Assembly (NCBI GenBank): GCA_016875095.1
Contig: VGSG01000020.1
Coordinates: forward strand, 1 to 51,200
Length of the DNA: 51,200 bases
Direction of reading: 5' to 3'
DNA from: Deltaproteobacteria bacterium
GTDB lineage: Bacteria > Desulfobacterota > Desulfomonilia > Desulfomonilales > Desulfomonilaceae
Part shown: positions 28,663 to 37,150 of the stretch, one piece after another
How positions within the stretch are numbered: the stretch's first letter is position 1
How the letters are laid out: each line of letters opens with the position of its first letter
Notes under the pieces: generated by a model
What the model was told of the DNA's origin: nothing
Databases searched by the model: none
What the model saw: only the letters and a program-made list of their open reading frames with translations
Made by a program: the position numbers and the translations under genes

Positions 28663-29562
28663 TCAAGAGAAATCTTCGGTGTACCCCAGGAGCGCGAGGA
28701 GGCGGTCAAGTTCTTCTCCGGAATGAAAGTATATCTCCAACCTTCCGGAAGCATTGGCGTTTTGTCTCACCGCCACTTTTGTGGAGAGGAGCCGGGAAAG
28801 CCCCTTTTCCAGCCCTGAGACACGAGAGTGGTCCGTTACATCCTTTGTCTGATGATTTCGCTTTGGTTGCTTAAAATTCTGAATAATCCTTTCAAGTTCA
28901 CGCACGGAAAGCCGCCTCCGCACCGTCTGCCGAGAGAGATGAAGCTGTTTGCTTACGCTCTCCACGGAGAGAAGTGTGCGAGCATGGCCCATAGAGAGCA
29001 GATTATTCCTTACGTCCTCTTTGATGGGGTCTGGTAGTTTGAGCAACCTCACGTAATTGGTAATATTCGATCGATCTTTACCGATGCGTTTGGCCAGGGC
29101 TTCATGAGTATACGAGAATCTGTTGATCAGTGTCTCATATGCTTCCGCGGTATCAAGAGGATTGAGATCTTCCCGCTGAAGGTTTTCGATCAAGGCGGTT
29201 TCTAGGGCTTCGGAATCCGACACGTCTCTAATAATCACCGGGACGGTAGTGTAGCCGGCCATACGCGCGGCACGCCAGCGGCGTTCTCCCGCCACGATCT
29301 GATATGAACCGGTCTGGGTGGGACGCACGATTAGAGGCTGAATGACTCCCATTTCCCTGATCGATTCGCTCAATTGCGCTAGCGCCTGTTCATCGAACGA
29401 AGAGCGAGGCTGGAAAGGGTTGGGCGTCAGATGATCCACCGGCAGAAATACGTGCCTTGCGGCGCTGGGAGATGCCTCGCCCGGCTCGTTCAGCGGTATG
29501 AGCGCATCCAGACCCAGACCCAACGCCGTGCGTCTAGTTCCCGTTTCCGTTCCCTTCGGCAT
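28663..29562 (-). CDS. parB: chromosome-partitioning protein ParB
   Basis: A 299-residue CTP-dependent DNA clamp that binds parS and spreads. The N-terminal ParA-interacting segment (RRTALGLGLDALIP) is followed by the ParB/Srx-fold box with GERRWRAARMAG, ALIENLQREDLNPLDTAEAY, the helix-turn-helix (EALAKRIGKDRSNITNYVRLLKLP) and a C-terminal dimerisation part. An AAGGAG site precedes the ATG, and the start overlaps parA by 29 bases. No parS (TGTTTCACGTGAAACA) was found in the window. Confidence 0.96.
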   Translation of the reverse strand: MPKGTETGTRRTALGLGLDALIPLNEPGEASPSAARHVFLPVDHLTPNPFQPRSSFDEQALAQLSESIREMGVIQPLIVRPTQTGSYQIVAGERRWRAARMAGYTTVPVIIRDVSDSEALETALIENLQREDLNPLDTAEAYETLINRFSYTHEALAKRIGKDRSNITNYVRLLKLPDPIKEDVRNNLLSMGHARTLLSVESVSKQLHLSRQTVRRRLSVRELERIIQNFKQPKRNHQTKDVTDHSRVSGLEKGLSRLLSTKVAVRQNANASGRLEIYFHSGEELDRLLALLGYTEDFS

Positions 29563-30313
29563 CGAGTATCTCCTTCGAGAGCGCGAGATAGCTCTCCGAA
29601 CCTTTGGAGGTGATATCGTAAAGGATCACGGGCTTTCCGAAACTCGGCGATTCCGAGAGCCTCACGTTGCGGGGAATAACGCTTCTGAACACCAAAGCTG
29701 AAAAATGTTTTCGCACATCATCAACAACCTGGTGACATAAGTTGTTTCGGGGATCGAACATGGTGAGCAAGAACCCCTTGATCTTGAGTTCCGGATTGAA
29801 TGCGGACTGCACTCGTCGAATGGTCTGCAAAAGATACCCAACACCTTCCAGCGCATAGTACTCGCATTGAATAGGGATCAGCACCGAGTCCGAAGCAACC
29901 AACGCATTGAGTGTGAGAAAACCGAGCGAAGGCGGGCAATCGATGAAGATGTAATCGTACAAGCCCCGCACATTATCCACGATGGAAGCCAACATTCGTT
30001 CACGAGCCTCAAGGTTGATAAACTCAACCTCCGCGCCGATCAGGTCCTGGGTTGAGGGAAGAATCTGAAGAAATTCCAATGCCGTCGGCCGGGTCACTCG
30101 GTGAAAGACCTCACGGGAAAGGAGCACATCGTAAATGGAGGGTTCCCCGCGATTGAGACGAATTCCCAGCCCGCTGGAAGCATTGGCTTGGGGATCCATG
30201 TCGATTAGGAGGGATCGCCTTTCCGCCAACGCCATGCAAGAAGCCAAGTTCACCGAGGTGGTGGTCTTGCCCACCCCACCCTTTTGGTTACAAATGCAGA
30301 TAACGTGTCCCAT
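29534..30313 (-). CDS. parA: chromosome-partitioning ATPase ParA (Soj)
   Basis: A 259-residue deviant Walker-A ATPase (CNQKGGVGKTTTSVNLA at the start, MDPQANASSGLG, IDCPPSLGFLTLNA). It forms ATP-dependent dimers on DNA, moves ParB-parS complexes and can modulate DnaA. It is coupled to parB by the overlapping end. The 30314-30574 gap upstream holds no gene I can support. Confidence 0.96.
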   Translation of the reverse strand: MGHVICICNQKGGVGKTTTSVNLASCMALAERRSLLIDMDPQANASSGLGIRLNRGEPSIYDVLLSREVFHRVTRPTALEFLQILPSTQDLIGAEVEFINLEARERMLASIVDNVRGLYDYIFIDCPPSLGFLTLNALVASDSVLIPIQCEYYALEGVGYLLQTIRRVQSAFNPELKIKGFLLTMFDPRNNLCHQVVDDVRKHFSALVFRSVIPRNVRLSESPSFGKPVILYDITSKGSESYLALSKEILDAEGNGNGN

Positions 30314-30574
30314 TCTTGAGAACCCACAACATATAGTATCAGAATTTTCCCGGGCACCCTCATATCACAAAAGCAAGCAGACACCAACGCAATTTGTCGA
30401 ACAAGCGCAAGCTTTCAGCAAGACGAAACAACCGCCGCGGTTCAGAAACCCTGCGCATGTCTCGGGATAGAAAAGCCCGGATTCCGTCCTAAGTCGGGAG
30501 GACAGCACAAGCTTCCTCTTCCGCCAGTAGCCGGAATAGAGCCTTAGAGGATACGACTTAGGAATCAGATGGAA

Positions 30575-31237
30575 TTAGGAACTTCTCTCATAGAGAACCA
30601 CTCGACGGAAACGATCCGAGAAGGGCAGCGTTCCCTCCCACGCGCGTACTTCCTCGAAGCCTTCAAGCATTAAAGGGAGCCCTCTGGATAAAGGCCCCGC
30701 CATGCGCACGAGGCGCCCTCCAGGGGAAAGGACGAGAGAAAGGCGTTGAAGAATGGCCGGATCGGAAGAAAACGCGCGCGAGACCACAGCTTGAAACAAA
30801 AACGGCTTAGGCCGACTGAAAAGCTTGTCGAGACTCAAGTTGAGGAAACGCGCATTAGAGATACCCAACTCGCGCGTAACATACTTGAGAAAGACGATCT
30901 TAGCCGGATCTCGGTCCATCAGCGTAACCTGCTTGCGCACATCCGCGGTGGCGAGGACCAACCCCGGAAAACCTCCTCCGCATCCCACATCCAGAAGATT
31001 GAGGGGAACATCAATGGGCAGGACTTTAAAGACCGAGAGTGAATCGAGAAAGTGCAGAACGGCAATTTCCGTTGGGTCATGCGCTGACGTGAGATCCAGC
31101 CGAGTGTTCCATTCGATAAGACGTTCCAGGTGGCGTGTCATCAACTTTAGAGCCGATTCGCGAACCGGGACTCTTAAGATCGCCGCCCCGCGCGTTAGTA
31201 CGCGCAGAGGATCGCGTTCACGGTTTCGTACAGTCAT
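30575..31237 (-). CDS. rsmG: 16S rRNA m7G527 methyltransferase RsmG
   Basis: A 220-residue SAM-dependent methyltransferase (GidB family). NTRLDLTSAHDPTEIAVLHFLDSL and the SAM loop LLDVGCGGGFPGLVLA, followed by MDRDPAKIVFLKYV and VVSRAFSS, are diagnostic. It modifies G527 of 16S rRNA. The ATG at 31237 lies within the end of cutA (overlap about 20 bases); a TTG at 31249 is an alternative. rsmG next to parA-parB-dnaA is a common origin arrangement. Confidence 0.95.
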   Translation of the reverse strand: MTVRNRERDPLRVLTRGAAILRVPVRESALKLMTRHLERLIEWNTRLDLTSAHDPTEIAVLHFLDSLSVFKVLPIDVPLNLLDVGCGGGFPGLVLATADVRKQVTLMDRDPAKIVFLKYVTRELGISNARFLNLSLDKLFSRPKPFLFQAVVSRAFSSDPAILQRLSLVLSPGGRLVRMAGPLSRGLPLMLEGFEEVRAWEGTLPFSDRFRRVVLYERSS

Positions 31238-31538
31238 CGATCCATGCAAGATAGGCCGGCAAACCCTGCGCGATGGGAAGCGCGATAATCTCGGGAAGTT
31301 GGTAAGGGTGAAGTTTCTTGACCGCGTCCTGGAGCCTTGGGAAGAGTTCCAATCTCGTCTTCATGATCATCAGCCGCTCTGTTTCGTCGCACACACGGCC
31401 GTCCCAGAAATAGATGGATCGAATTTCCGGAACGATGTGCACGCACGCGACCAGCTTCTCTTCGACGAGGAAACGCGCGATTTCCGCGGCCTTAGCCGGA
31501 TCGTCAATGGTAACAAGACAAACGATGTATGAACCCAT
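31218..31538 (-). CDS. cutA: CutA-family divalent-ion tolerance protein
   Basis: A 106-residue trimeric CutA1-type protein (YIVCLVTIDDPAKAAEIARFLVEEKLVACVHIVP; SIYFWDGRV; HPYQLPEIIALPI). CutA has been linked to copper and other divalent-ion tolerance, but its molecular role is unclear. The ATG at 31538 has a GGAG site; a longer 119-residue version is unlikely. Its end overlaps rsmG, so the two are co-translated. Confidence 0.92.
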   Translation of the reverse strand: MGSYIVCLVTIDDPAKAAEIARFLVEEKLVACVHIVPEIRSIYFWDGRVCDETERLMIMKTRLELFPRLQDAVKKLHPYQLPEIIALPIAQGLPAYLAWIDDCTKP

Positions 31539-31563
31539 AATCACTCCATATTGTGCTTTTCGC

Positions 31564-31592
31564 TTGACAAACCACAATACCTAGTATATGGT
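31564..31592 (+). promoter_or_regulatory. sigma70-like promoter before carD
   Basis: TTGACA at 31564-31569 and TATGGT at 31587-31592 with a 17-base spacer, about 210 bases upstream of carD and divergent from cutA. The long 5-prime leader (to 31803) shows no other gene. Confidence 0.5.
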
Positions 31593-31803
31593 TCACCCAT
31601 CTGGAGGATCTTGCTTGGCGCGGGGAGGCCGCTCGATGCCCCCAATTTTATCCTCATCTCCCAACGGACGCAACCCCGCGGTAACGAGCTTGAATCCCTT
31701 GGTCAAATCGAAGCCGAGCCCTGTTTTTCCTATCCGGGGGGAATGAGTGGGCTCGCGCCGCGTGCGCAATTAATGGAGCCCGTAGAGAGAAGGGAGCCGT
31801 TGC

Positions 31804-32331
31804 ATGTTCAAGGTCGGAGATGTTGTCGTATATCCGATCCAAGGAGTCGCGCGGATTACCGCGATACGAATTGAAAAGATCGGGGGAGCCGACCAGCTCT
31901 GTTATATCCTTGAAACGGAAATCAAGACGCCCCGAAGACCGGTGATCAAGCTGCCCGTGGACAAGGTGGAAGCAAATGGCGTCCGCCACATCATTGATGC
32001 GTCGGAATATCCGAAGGTCATAGAGATATTGCGGAACAGGGGGGGGCGGACCACAAGTCAGACATGGAACAGACGGCATCGCGAATATCAGGAGAAGATG
32101 CGCAGCGGCAGCATTTTTCAAGCCGCGGAAGTTTTCAGAGACCTAAGTATCCTCAAACAGAGCAAAGACCTCTCCCATGGGGAACGCCGCCTCTTCGATC
32201 AAGCCAAGAATCTGCTCATCAAGGAGCTCTCTATCGCAAAGAAAACGGATGAGGGTGAGATAGAGCGCACCATCAACAAGATATTCAATCCAGGTAACCA
32301 ACAACCCCCCCCGGACAACCTAGAGAAATAA
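31804..32331 (+). CDS. CarD/CdnL-family RNA polymerase-binding regulator
   Basis: A 175-residue protein with an N-terminal CarD RNAP-interaction domain (FKVGDVVVYPIQGVARI, about 1-65) and a helical DNA-binding C-terminal domain (SIFQAAEVFRDLSIL, LSHGERRLFDQAKNLL). CdnL-type proteins bind RNA polymerase beta and stabilise open complexes at rRNA and housekeeping promoters. The gene lies 45 bases upstream of the PIN/TRAM gene, as is common in bacteria, so the two are probably one transcript. Confidence 0.92.
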   Translation: MFKVGDVVVYPIQGVARITAIRIEKIGGADQLCYILETEIKTPRRPVIKLPVDKVEANGVRHIIDASEYPKVIEILRNRGGRTTSQTWNRRHREYQEKMRSGSIFQAAEVFRDLSILKQSKDLSHGERRLFDQAKNLLIKELSIAKKTDEGEIERTINKIFNPGNQQPPPDNLEK

Positions 32332-32376
32332 TCCTCGGTCCCGCGCTCCTTTTCTTCCGCGAAAGGACCCGGTTGG

Positions 32377-33360
32377 ATGCAGAGTAACATCATTTCCGTT
32401 CTTATACTCGTCTCATGTACGGTCTTTGGTGGCTTGCTGGGGCATTTCGGATGGGGTGAAGGCGCGGGCCTCTATGGGCTCTTGGGAATCGGCGCGGGGC
32501 TGGGGATATCCGTGCTCATTCTGATGCGCACATGGGTGCGCATGGACGGAGCGGGCCTGCTCGGGGGCGCCATAGGGGTTGTGTGGGGCATGATCCTAGG
32601 TTTGCTGCTCTTCAGCGGCGTTTCCTCGTATGTATCCAGCCCGGAGATCTCCGCGACCGCGTACGCTTTCTTCATCACGCTCTTTGCGCTCATCGGCATG
32701 CAATTGGGAGCAGTAGCGGGTAGACAACTCCGCCGACCCGGTGAGGAACGCACGCCGGCGGCAGGGGCCGTGATAGGCATATTGGATACATCGGTGATCA
32801 TTGACGGGCGTATCGCAGACATATGCGAAACAGGATTTCTGAGCGGAGATCTGATCATTCCACAGTTTGTGCTGCAGGAACTCCAGACCATTGCAGATTC
32901 CTCCGAATCCACCAAACGCACCCGAGGTCGACGGGGCCTGGACATACTCAACAAGATGCAAAAACAGTCCTCAGTCGGAATCATCATCGAGAGCAAAGAC
33001 TACCCATCAATGAAGGAAGTGGATCAGAAACTGATCGCCCTGGCCAAAGAGACCAATCAGGCCATACTCACGAACGACTTTAATCTGAATAAGGTCGCGG
33101 AAGTGCACGCAATCAAGGTGCTCAACATCAATCAATTGGCAAATGCCCTCAAACCGATTGTGCTCCCCGGGGAAACCATGAAGGTACAAGTCCTCAAAGA
33201 GGGGAAAGAACCGGGGCAGGGAGTGGCATACCTGGACGATGGGACCATGGTGGTCATCGACAACGGGCGGAGGTTCATGGGGCGGACAATTGATGTCACG
33301 GTGACCAGCGTGCTTCAAACAACGGCGGGGAGAATGATCTTTGCTGCGGTTAAGATGTAA
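32377..33360 (+). CDS. membrane PIN-TRAM domain protein (YacL-like)
   Basis: A 327-residue inner-membrane protein. Four hydrophobic helices occupy about 5-120 (VLILVSCTVFGGLLG; LGISVLILM; GGAIGVVWGMILGLLLF; FFITLFALIGM). A PIN nuclease-like domain follows (ILDTSVIIDGRIADI near 138, LTNDFNLNKVAEV near 228, with acidic metal-binding residues), then a C-terminal TRAM domain (LPGETMKVQVLKEG ... GRTIDVTVTSVLQT). It may be an RNase at the membrane. It is co-directional with carD and ends at a hairpin. Confidence 0.9.
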   Translation: MQSNIISVLILVSCTVFGGLLGHFGWGEGAGLYGLLGIGAGLGISVLILMRTWVRMDGAGLLGGAIGVVWGMILGLLLFSGVSSYVSSPEISATAYAFFITLFALIGMQLGAVAGRQLRRPGEERTPAAGAVIGILDTSVIIDGRIADICETGFLSGDLIIPQFVLQELQTIADSSESTKRTRGRRGLDILNKMQKQSSVGIIIESKDYPSMKEVDQKLIALAKETNQAILTNDFNLNKVAEVHAIKVLNINQLANALKPIVLPGETMKVQVLKEGKEPGQGVAYLDDGTMVVIDNGRRFMGRTIDVTVTSVLQTTAGRMIFAAVKM

Positions 33361-33384
33361 CGGCTTGCGTCAGGAGAACCAAAA

Positions 33385-33422
33385 CCCCCCCAAACCCGTC
33401 AGTCATGAACGGACAAGGGGGG
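33385..33422. terminator. probable bidirectional terminator
   Basis: A run of C (33385-33391) pairs with GGGGGG (33417-33422), with an inner CCGT/ACGG hairpin, between the convergent PIN/TRAM and proline-rich protein genes. Confidence 0.5.
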
Positions 33423-33457
33423 CGCGAATAGTCTGAAGGGAAGCAAGCTCGTAAAGG

Positions 33458-34183
33458 CTATTTCAGTTTGCCGGTGGCCACCAGGAAGTCCTGCCAGAGC
33501 TTGAACCCTGAATCGGCCGGCGAACCTTGATCCACCCACCAATCAACGAATTCCTTGTACACCTCGATAAACTGAGGCCAGGTCCCACGCGGAGCCACAC
33601 GTTTGCGCCAGTCCGGGAATAAATCCTCGCGCGCGAGCTGGAACTCGGCCTCACCGTAATCGGGGAAGATCTTCACAAAGAGCTGATACTGCTCTTCCTT
33701 ACCTCCAGCCGGCTCCGGTTTCGTCGTTTCTTTGGGACGAGGCGGGGGCAGGGTCTGTTCCTTGACGGACGCAGACGGATCTCTCCTTTCCGGCGGCGCG
33801 GGGGTGACCTCAGCTTTCCTCTGAGGAGGCGCCACTTCGGGCTTGGCCCCCGCAGGAACGCGCATGGGGACGGCCTGAGACTCGAACGGAGGAGCTTCAG
33901 GCATCACCGATGCCTGCGGTGAAATTCGGGCCCCGAGCTGGGCGGAAACCCACCCGGCGGAAGGATTAAACTCTTCTATTGATCCGAAAATCTTGCTGAC
34001 CCGATAGGCCGTGCCCGCGGCCGGAGGCATAAGATACGAATAACGATTCTGGACGAGAATCAGCAAGAAGCCGACCGCCACGACACCGAGGAAAACCCAA
34101 GAGTGCATTTTGGTCCAGCCTGGCGTCATCTGGCCGCCGGATCTGATCGGCTGCCTTTGAGAATCGTTGGGGTGCAAGGCCAT
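33458..34183 (-). CDS. single-pass membrane protein with proline-rich periplasmic domain
   Basis: A 241-residue protein without a recognised family. After a short polar N-terminus there is one membrane helix (about 29-46, WVFLGVVAVGFLLILVQ), then a Pro/Ala/Lys/Glu-rich low-complexity linker (about 95-165) and a C-terminal aromatic-rich domain (QYQLFVKIFPDYGEAEF; FIEVYKEFVDWWVDQG). It probably spans into the periplasm. GAGGAGG before the ATG at 34183 supports this start over 34207. It lies about 100 bases downstream of the C39-like gene on the same strand and may work with it. Confidence 0.6.
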   Translation of the reverse strand: MALHPNDSQRQPIRSGGQMTPGWTKMHSWVFLGVVAVGFLLILVQNRYSYLMPPAAGTAYRVSKIFGSIEEFNPSAGWVSAQLGARISPQASVMPEAPPFESQAVPMRVPAGAKPEVAPPQRKAEVTPAPPERRDPSASVKEQTLPPPRPKETTKPEPAGGKEEQYQLFVKIFPDYGEAEFQLAREDLFPDWRKRVAPRGTWPQFIEVYKEFVDWWVDQGSPADSGFKLWQDFLVATGKLK

Positions 34184-34283
34184 TTTCAGCCTCCTCATCT
34201 GTGTCAATCGGGCGGACGGAGAATCCGGTCAATGCGCAGTGAATATATCACATGCGGAAATATTTGTAAACACCCTTATCTGA

Positions 34284-35537
34284 TTACTTTTCCGACATCA
34301 ACGCCGCGCCGGCAAGAGGACGCGACCGAAGATATTTCTCGAAATGGACGACTATTTCGTCAACAGTGCGCCTCATCTCTCTCAAGGCAGGTTCGCCCTT
34401 CTTCAGCCACGTGTCCTTGTGTTCGTTTTCTCGAACGACCTGAAAGAGCTTCAGGTGAGACAGGTAGAGTTTGCGGTAAAGGAGGCTCAGCGTGCCGAGC
34501 CATTCCAATTCATCAATCATCCTCTCCTGTTCCAAATATTCGGACGCGAGAGAAGTCATGAAAGCCTGTTGATACAACACGAGCTTGAGCAGCGCCAACA
34601 CTTCAAGAGGGCTGATGTTCTGTCGTCTTACCCTCTCGTTTAGAATGCTGAAGAAGGTCCGGGGCTCAAGGTCGTCACGGAACGCTCGAAGCGCGGGAAG
34701 CCCAAAGAGATGGCGTTCGGGTCGATCTCGGTGGTAAGCCCCGGGATCGCCCGCTACCTTTTTGCGAGCTCTTTCGCTGACCAGCCTTCCAATAGAGGCA
34801 TCATCTACTGAAGACGATGAAGTCTTCAAGTACGCAATCGTCACGTATTTGAATTCCGGCCGGAGACCCTCGGTCACCCTTCTCAGGAAAGTCAGCGGAC
34901 GGGTCATGTTCTTCTCCTGTCCGGACCATCCTGCCATCGGTAGGTTCATGCGGACACTGCCGCCGGCCCTATCCAGACCCACCACCACAAAGGAATGCAT
35001 GTCCGGCCGAAATTTTTTCGTCAGCCCTTCCCACCAAAAGGCCCTGAGTCCCCTGGGAGTAACGATCTCGCCACGAGATTCATCTTCCGCCCGTGGGCTC
35101 CAGCCCAGATAGGTCTGGACCGGCGCGCCTTTTTTCAGATAAGACTCTATCCGAAGCACGTATTCTTCCCACCCCGCGGGCTCCGCGGCCTCAGCAGGCG
35201 GCCCCCTTTTCTCGTACGTCAGCCCGTACAGACTCGCGAGCCACTTGTCGTCATCTTCCACCCAGAAGCGCTGCGGCATAGCCAATGCGCGCCGGATGTA
35301 GAAAAACCCGTAGGGAGTGGTCGAGTAGTACACCGATTTCGGATAGGTAAGGTCTTGTACGAATGAGCCAAGCACCATGGCTCGGGAGGCCAGCCCTCAG
35401 TCCAATTGAGCCCGCTGAACAACATACGGCGTCCATTTCGCGGTGATTTCTTCGCTGAGGATCGGGTCGGGGAACACCAAAGCCAAACCCGCTGCACAGA
35501 GAAACGCCATCAATTCGTGAAGGTTCCCGCTCTGCAT
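34284..35537 (-). CDS. C39-like peptidase-fold protein with in-frame TGA at the nucleophile position
   Basis: Read through the TGA at 35399-35397, this gives about 417 residues. An ATG at 35537 has a strong GGGGGGTG site, followed by a hydrophobic, signal-like segment (LMAFLCAAGLALVF) and AKWTPYVVQRAQLD, then TGA, then GLASRAMVLGSF. C39-type cysteine peptidases and BtrH-like relatives have their nucleophile in a motif of the type QxDCGxAsxaM, so the TGA falls where that Cys belongs. Downstream, WEEYVLRIESYLKKGAPVQ and MHSFVVVGLDRAG fit the rest of the fold, with the catalytic His. The last 170 residues are helical and unrecognised. The ATG at 35378 has no ribosome-binding site. The options are selenocysteine, nonsense mutation or error. 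Confidence 0.5.
35365..35383 (-). promoter_or_regulatory. bSECIS-like hairpin after second in-frame TGA
   Basis: On the minus strand GAGCCA pairs with TGGCTC around the loop TGGTGCT. The stem starts 13 bases and the loop 19 bases after the TGA, with G as the second loop base. The geometry is nearly the same as at 22072-22089. Confidence 0.35.
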
Positions 35538-36067
35538 GGTTTCACCCCCCAGGCAAAGAGGCCGTCTGTACATATAGTCTAGCCAATGGAAAGTAATCAG
35601 GTCAATCGCCGAACAAGTAAGGGAACCGATATGGAGAACCAGCGAAATCCCGAGAGATAAGATTCGACGTGGACCCAAGTAGGTTGATCCAGCGCAAACA
35701 AGTAGATACATACAAAACATTACACAGAGCATCCAATTACCGGAACAACCCCTTAATACGCCTAACCAATTGAAAAACCACCTGATTTTTTGCAAACTCA
35801 ACGAAATAATACTTGCACGAGACAAAAAATATGATAAACGAGAGGCGCTTCTCAACATACCCTTTCGTTTTCCTTGAAAAGCCCTGAAAGGGGCGGCTAT
35901 CCCAGCCGTTGCCGGGCTTTTCGTTTTTGGAAAAAAAGGAATGGCGCCGGAGGAGGGTCGCTTCTCAAGCCCTTTCAACCTGTGGACATTCAGTGAAGAG
36001 GGACTTGATAAGCCGACGTATGGTGTTGGACATTCAGTCCGGCGCCATTCACATATCTTTTCCCGGA
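35538..36067. other. intergenic region, no gene seen
   Basis: About 530 bases between two minus-strand genes. The half nearer 35538 is AT-rich and must hold the promoter of the C39-like gene; the other half carries the hairpin at 35876-35922. Open frames here have no protein-like character. Confidence 0.45.
35876..35922 (-). terminator. terminator or repeat hairpin downstream of barrel protein
   Basis: GAAAAGCCC pairs with GGGCTTTTC, with inner GC-rich pairing (CGGC...GCCG). It lies about 145 bases beyond the stop of the outer-membrane gene. The compound structure resembles common intergenic repeats, so its role is uncertain. Confidence 0.4.
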
Positions 36068-37150
36068 TCAGAAGATCAGACCCGCTTCCACAAAGCCGCC
36101 CTCAAGGGAGAAATCAAGCTTCAGATCGTCCCGATTCTCATTGAACTGAAGCAAGCGATACCCACCTTTTGCATATCCCCAACGGCCGCAATTCATAGGA
36201 ACGGTGAACCGAAGCCCGACCTGCAAGTCGAGCATAAACGAGCCGTCACCCCAGCCAAGGCTTATCTGATCGTCACAGGAGAGCGTCGCCTGATTGCACA
36301 AGGTCTTAATACATTTCTGGAGCCCCACCCCTGTGACTACCATATTGCGCGTACGATTCGCCTGACTGTTCCTTCCCCCGCATACGGAACTATCCACCCG
36401 CACCCGAGAATCGTTATACAACCAGCCCGCGGTGATAGAGAGGGACGATGAGCAGGTCTGAATGGGGGAGTACGACATCCCGACCCGCTGATAGATGAAC
36501 TCCCATTTGTTCGCAGAAAAGCAACCTGCCGGAATCGACGCGCCGCCAAAGTAAATCGTGCGATTGATCGTCTTATTGCTCCTCTGCTCAAAGGGCATGA
36601 TCGAATAAAAGAAGGCCCAATTGGGACGAAACTGATACCAGGCTGAATACTCAAGCACGGTGGCGTGCTCGGGAAACCCCAGATCATTGTTCAGATCAAT
36701 TTCCGTCGCAGGGAAACCGAGCACGACAGCAGGATACCTCAGCGTCCCCTTGGTCCGCGCAAAGAACACCTGGGTGGCCAGCTCAAACTGACCGCACATC
36801 CGACGAGGCAGTTTGCACGGAGGCGGCGGCGCACATATAGGGACCGGACAAACAGGTCCCTTGCACTTGACGATGGGCTGAGGATTTGTGTAACGCGCTC
36901 GAGACCGGAAATCGCGCGAGACACGAGCCGACGCAGGCTCATATGTGGGATGGGCATCCACCAGGCTCGGCAGGAGTGACGAACTCTCGCTCTTGGTGTC
37001 GCCGAAGAACTTCTGCGTCTGTAGGAATGATACGGGCTGTGGATCGACGTTAACTCGAATGAATGTATGGTCTTTGGCGTGGGCCGTTGCAAGGGCGGCA
37101 ACGATAACCGCGAGGCAAACCAACACCTTACAAAGGTTGCGTCTCATCAA
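36068..37150 (-). CDS. outer-membrane beta-barrel protein, cysteine-rich
   Basis: A 360-residue exported protein. Residues 1-25 form a signal peptide (CKVLVCLAVIVAALATAHA). A Pro/Cys-rich segment (about 94-118, CKGPVCPVPICAPPPPC) precedes alternating amphipathic strands (SAWYQFRPNWAFFYSIMPF; LSITAGWLYNDSRVRV; LDLQVGLRFTVP), ending in the aromatic GGFVEAGLIF typical of barrel proteins folded by BAM. More than ten cysteines in the mature part are unusual and suggest disulfides or metal sites. The substrate is unknown. A promoter candidate lies just upstream. Confidence 0.75.
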   Translation of the reverse strand: MMRRNLCKVLVCLAVIVAALATAHAKDHTFIRVNVDPQPVSFLQTQKFFGDTKSESSSLLPSLVDAHPTYEPASARVSRDFRSRARYTNPQPIVKCKGPVCPVPICAPPPPCKLPRRMCGQFELATQVFFARTKGTLRYPAVVLGFPATEIDLNNDLGFPEHATVLEYSAWYQFRPNWAFFYSIMPFEQRSNKTINRTIYFGGASIPAGCFSANKWEFIYQRVGMSYSPIQTCSSSLSITAGWLYNDSRVRVDSSVCGGRNSQANRTRNMVVTGVGLQKCIKTLCNQATLSCDDQISLGWGDGSFMLDLQVGLRFTVPMNCGRWGYAKGGYRLLQFNENRDDLKLDFSLEGGFVEAGLIF

